From UBA1189 sp045544835 (GTDB taxonomy: Bacteria > Bacteroidota > Bacteroidia > Bacteroidales > Bacteroidaceae): a stretch of 8,926 nucleotides of DNA. The stretch is from contig JAZPZS010000057.1 in NCBI GenBank assembly GCA_045544835.1, forward strand, positions 1 to 8,926, written 5' to 3'. The notes below the pieces were generated by a model. It was not told the DNA's origin and searched no databases. It saw only the letters and a list, made by a program, of their open reading frames with translations. Within the stretch, counting starts at the first letter, position 1, and each line of letters begins with the position of its first letter. Shown here piece after piece: positions 7,004 to 8,926 of the stretch. A program made the position numbers and the translations under genes.

Positions 7004-8266
7004 ATGAACAGGAAAGACTTTGAGATTATGGCTCCCGTGGGTTCGCGCGAGTCTTTGGCGGCAGCTATTCATGCTGGTGCCGACAGCATATATTTCGGTA
7101 TAGAGAACTTGAATATGCGTGCCCGTTCGGCCAATACGTTCAGCATAGATGATTTGCGTGAGATTGCTTCCACATGTGATGAACATGGCGTCAAGAGCTA
7201 CCTTACTGTCAATACCATTATCTATGATGAGGACATCGCACTGATGCGCACCATCGTGGATGCAGCTCATGAGGCTGGTATCTCTGCCGTCATTGCAGCC
7301 GACGTGGCAGTGATGAACTACTGCAACAGCATAGGGCAGGAGGTGCACCTCAGTACCCAACTTAATATCAGTAATGCCGAGGCCCTCAAGTTTTATGCCC
7401 GCTTTGCCGATGTGGTGGTGCTTGCCCGCGAACTCAATCTGAAGCAGGTAGCAGCCATTTACAAGACGATTCAGGAGGAGCAAATAAAGGGGCCCAAAGG
7501 CGAACTCATCCGCATCGAGATGTTCTGCCACGGAGCACTCTGTATGGCCGTGTCGGGTAAATGTTATCTGAGTCTGCATGAACTGAATGCATCGGCCAAC
7601 CGTGGCGCTTGCATGCAGGTATGTCGCAGAGGCTACACCCCCTATCTTCTAAGCGAGACTGACGGGGACATCGAATTGGAGGTAGACAACAAGTATGTCA
7701 TGTCGCCCAAAGACCTAAAGACGATCCGTTTCATGGACGAGATGATGGAGGCTGGAGTACGCGTGTTCAAGATTGAGGGGCGTGCCCGTGGCCCTGAATA
7801 TGTGAAGACCGTAGTCGAGTGTTATAGTGAGGCTATCGATAGCTACTTGAGCGGAACGCTTACTGAAGAGAAGAAGGACGAGTGGGACGAACGCCTGCGC
7901 ACAGTCTTCAATCGCGGTTTTTGGAACGGCTATTACTTAGGACAACGTCTTGGTGAGTGGACCCGTAACTACGGCTCTGCAGCTACCGAGCGCAAGGTGT
8001 ACGCAGGTAAGGGCATACGTTATTTTACCAATATTGGGGTGGCAGAGTTCCTTATTGAAGCTACCGAGTTGCATGTGGGCGACAAACTGCTTATCACAGG
8101 ACATACCACAGGGGCTATGTATCTTACGCTTGATGAGGCTCGTGTCAATCTCAAGCCGGTAGATACCGTAAAGAAAGGCGTGCATGTCTCGTTCAAGGTT
8201 CCCGATCGTATACGCCCGGGCGACAAACTCTATCTTATACGCCAAGTGAGCGATAAGGATATCTGA
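7004..8266 (+). CDS. trhP: U32 family protein, TrhP-type (tRNA 5-hydroxyuridine synthesis)
   Basis: This 420-residue cytoplasmic protein belongs to the U32 family, historically called peptidases. Known TrhP members (E. coli YegQ) use prephenate to hydroxylate U34 of tRNAs, and related U32 proteins bind a [4Fe-4S] cluster. The N-terminal part (about 5-160) begins EIMAPVGS and contains GADSIYFG, as expected for the TIM-barrel-like U32 core. The family signature is clear: EMFCHGALCMAVSGKCYLS (172-190), followed by NRGACMQVCR (199-208). Cys175, 180, 187, 203 and 207 include the likely cluster ligands. KIEGRARGPEYV (257-268) and FNRGFWNGYY (302-311) are typical of the YegQ-like branch, and a beta-rich C-terminal domain covers about 330-420. 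The length fits TrhP and is well short of RlhA-type proteins. The ATG at 7004 is preferred over TTG at 6983, because the latter would lie within or upstream of the -7 box. Orthology to TrhP is inferred from motifs and size. Confidence 0.9.
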   Translation: MNRKDFEIMAPVGSRESLAAAIHAGADSIYFGIENLNMRARSANTFSIDDLREIASTCDEHGVKSYLTVNTIIYDEDIALMRTIVDAAHEAGISAVIAADVAVMNYCNSIGQEVHLSTQLNISNAEALKFYARFADVVVLARELNLKQVAAIYKTIQEEQIKGPKGELIRIEMFCHGALCMAVSGKCYLSLHELNASANRGACMQVCRRGYTPYLLSETDGDIELEVDNKYVMSPKDLKTIRFMDEMMEAGVRVFKIEGRARGPEYVKTVVECYSEAIDSYLSGTLTEEKKDEWDERLRTVFNRGFWNGYYLGQRLGEWTRNYGSAATERKVYAGKGIRYFTNIGVAEFLIEATELHVGDKLLITGHTTGAMYLTLDEARVNLKPVDTVKKGVHVSFKVPDRIRPGDKLYLIRQVSDKDI

Positions 8267-8318
8267 TGTCGATAATCCTGAGGGCGTTGCGTTTGGTGCT
8301 ATTTTCGCTTTGGCGCTC

Positions 8319-8346
8319 AGTAAAAAAAGCAGGCGTTTTTTCTACT
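8319..8346 (+). terminator. Weak AT-rich hairpin after the U32 gene
   Basis: AGTA plus A6 (8319-8328) can pair with T6, a bulged C and TACT (8336-8346) around a 7-base loop. The stem is almost wholly A-U, so it would be a poor intrinsic terminator. It is nonetheless the only hairpin I see between the U32 stop (8266) and the gyrB promoter. Read-through into gyrB remains possible. Confidence 0.25.
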
Positions 8347-8360
8347 TTGGCTCGTTGAAA

Positions 8361-8392
8361 TTTGGTTTTTCGCTTAACTTGCACTAATTTTG
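8361..8392 (+). promoter_or_regulatory. Canonical Bacteroidetes promoter for gyrB
   Basis: TTTG (8361-8364) is followed after exactly 20 bp by TAATTTTG (8385-8392), a full match to the -33/-7 pattern of Bacteroidetes housekeeping promoters. Transcription would start near 8397, giving a leader of about 55 nt. The leader ends in an A-rich run (ACGAAAAAAAAC) directly before the ATG and has no Shine-Dalgarno sequence, as is usual in this phylum. Confidence 0.8.
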
Positions 8393-8452
8393 TTCAGTTT
8401 TAGTCCCAACTTTCATGAAGGACAAATTGGCAGAAATTACACGAAAAAAAAC

Positions 8453-8926
8453 ATGGAAATAAACGAAGAAATCAAAGCAAACGCAGCGAGCAATTACTCG
8501 GCGGAAAATATCCAAGTACTCGAAGGTCTGGAGGCCGTGCGCAAGCGCCCTGCGATGTACATTGGCGACATCTCAGCCAAGGGTCTGCACCACCTGGTAT
8601 ATGAGGTGGTGGACAACTCTATCGACGAAGCACTGGCAGGCTATTGCAGCCACATCGAGGTATATATCAACGAAGACAACTCCATCACCGTACAGGATAA
8701 CGGCCGCGGTATTCCCGTAGACTGGCACGAGAAAGAGCAGCGCTCGGCACTCGAGGTGGTAATGACCGTGCTGCACGCCGGTGGTAAGTTCGACAAAGGC
8801 TCATACAAGGTATCAGGCGGTCTGCATGGTGTAGGTGTATCGTGTGTGAACGCTCTGTCAACACACATGATGACCCAGGTATTCCGTGATGGGAAAATCT
8901 ATCAGCAGGAGTACTCTTGCGGTAAG
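8453..8926 (+). CDS. gyrB: DNA gyrase subunit B, N-terminal part (truncated by window end)
   Basis: The first 158 codons of GyrB, the ATPase subunit of DNA gyrase, which introduces negative supercoils into DNA. The frame stays open to the window edge. The GHKL ATP-binding fold is evident: NIQVLEGLEAVRKRPAMYIG (19-38), EVVDNSIDEAL (51-61) with Glu51 as the probable catalytic base and Asn55 binding magnesium, DNGRGIP (82-88), Lys112 in AGGKFD, and the glycine-rich lid GGLHGVGVSCVNALS (122-136). These motifs fit GyrB; the paralogue ParE is less likely, but the diagnostic C-terminal part is outside the window. The ATG at 8453 opens a short variable, hydrophilic N-terminus before the conserved block. 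The gene has its own canonical promoter, so co-transcription with the U32 gene is not required. Confidence 0.95.
   Translation, partial: MEINEEIKANAASNYSAENIQVLEGLEAVRKRPAMYIGDISAKGLHHLVYEVVDNSIDEALAGYCSHIEVYINEDNSITVQDNGRGIPVDWHEKEQRSALEVVMTVLHAGGKFDKGSYKVSGGLHGVGVSCVNALSTHMMTQVFRDGKIYQQEYSCGK

Noticed and set aside
6851..7579. 242-codon open frame on the minus strand across the U32 gene start
   Set aside because: It overlaps the conserved U32 coding region antisense, shows no recognisable motif, and would cover the U32 promoter.

Overview
The window looks like ordinary core chromosome of a Bacteroidales bacterium (Bacteroides/Prevotella type). The clues are the start of a Bacteroidetes-like GyrB at the right edge, promoter boxes of the Bacteroidetes form (TAnnTTTG at -7, in one case with TTTG at -33), AT-rich leaders without Shine-Dalgarno sequences, and a lipoprotein M16 peptidase of the type common in this order. 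I see no insertion sequence, phage gene, CRISPR array, RNA gene or defence island.

Layout from left to right. (1) The last 40 codons of an unrecognised + strand gene end at 124. It converges with the minus-strand block, and the gap holds a bidirectional hairpin terminator (231-262) and a second hairpin (150-177). (2) A minus-strand block runs from 6558 down to 288: a SulP anion transporter with a STAS domain, a strong terminator, a DacB/PBP4-type D,D-carboxypeptidase, then a large M16 zinc-peptidase lipoprotein. The last two are 111 bp apart with no clear terminator between them, but the M16 gene has its own -7 box, so it may be transcribed both by read-through and independently. (3) A 445-bp divergent intergenic region (6559-7003) carries the SulP promoter with a possible operator, a degenerate 22-bp tandem repeat, and a -7 box abutting the next start codon. 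(4) On the + strand lie a U32-family protein of the TrhP (tRNA 5-hydroxyuridine) type, then a canonical promoter and the first 158 codons of gyrB, cut off by the window edge.

The genes do not form a pathway. DacB and the M16 lipoprotein are both envelope proteins; SulP moves inorganic anions across the inner membrane; TrhP and GyrB act in the cytoplasm on tRNA and DNA. The most unusual parts are non-coding: the 22-bp repeat and the very short or absent 5' leaders predicted for two genes. I found no convincing undescribed multi-gene system.
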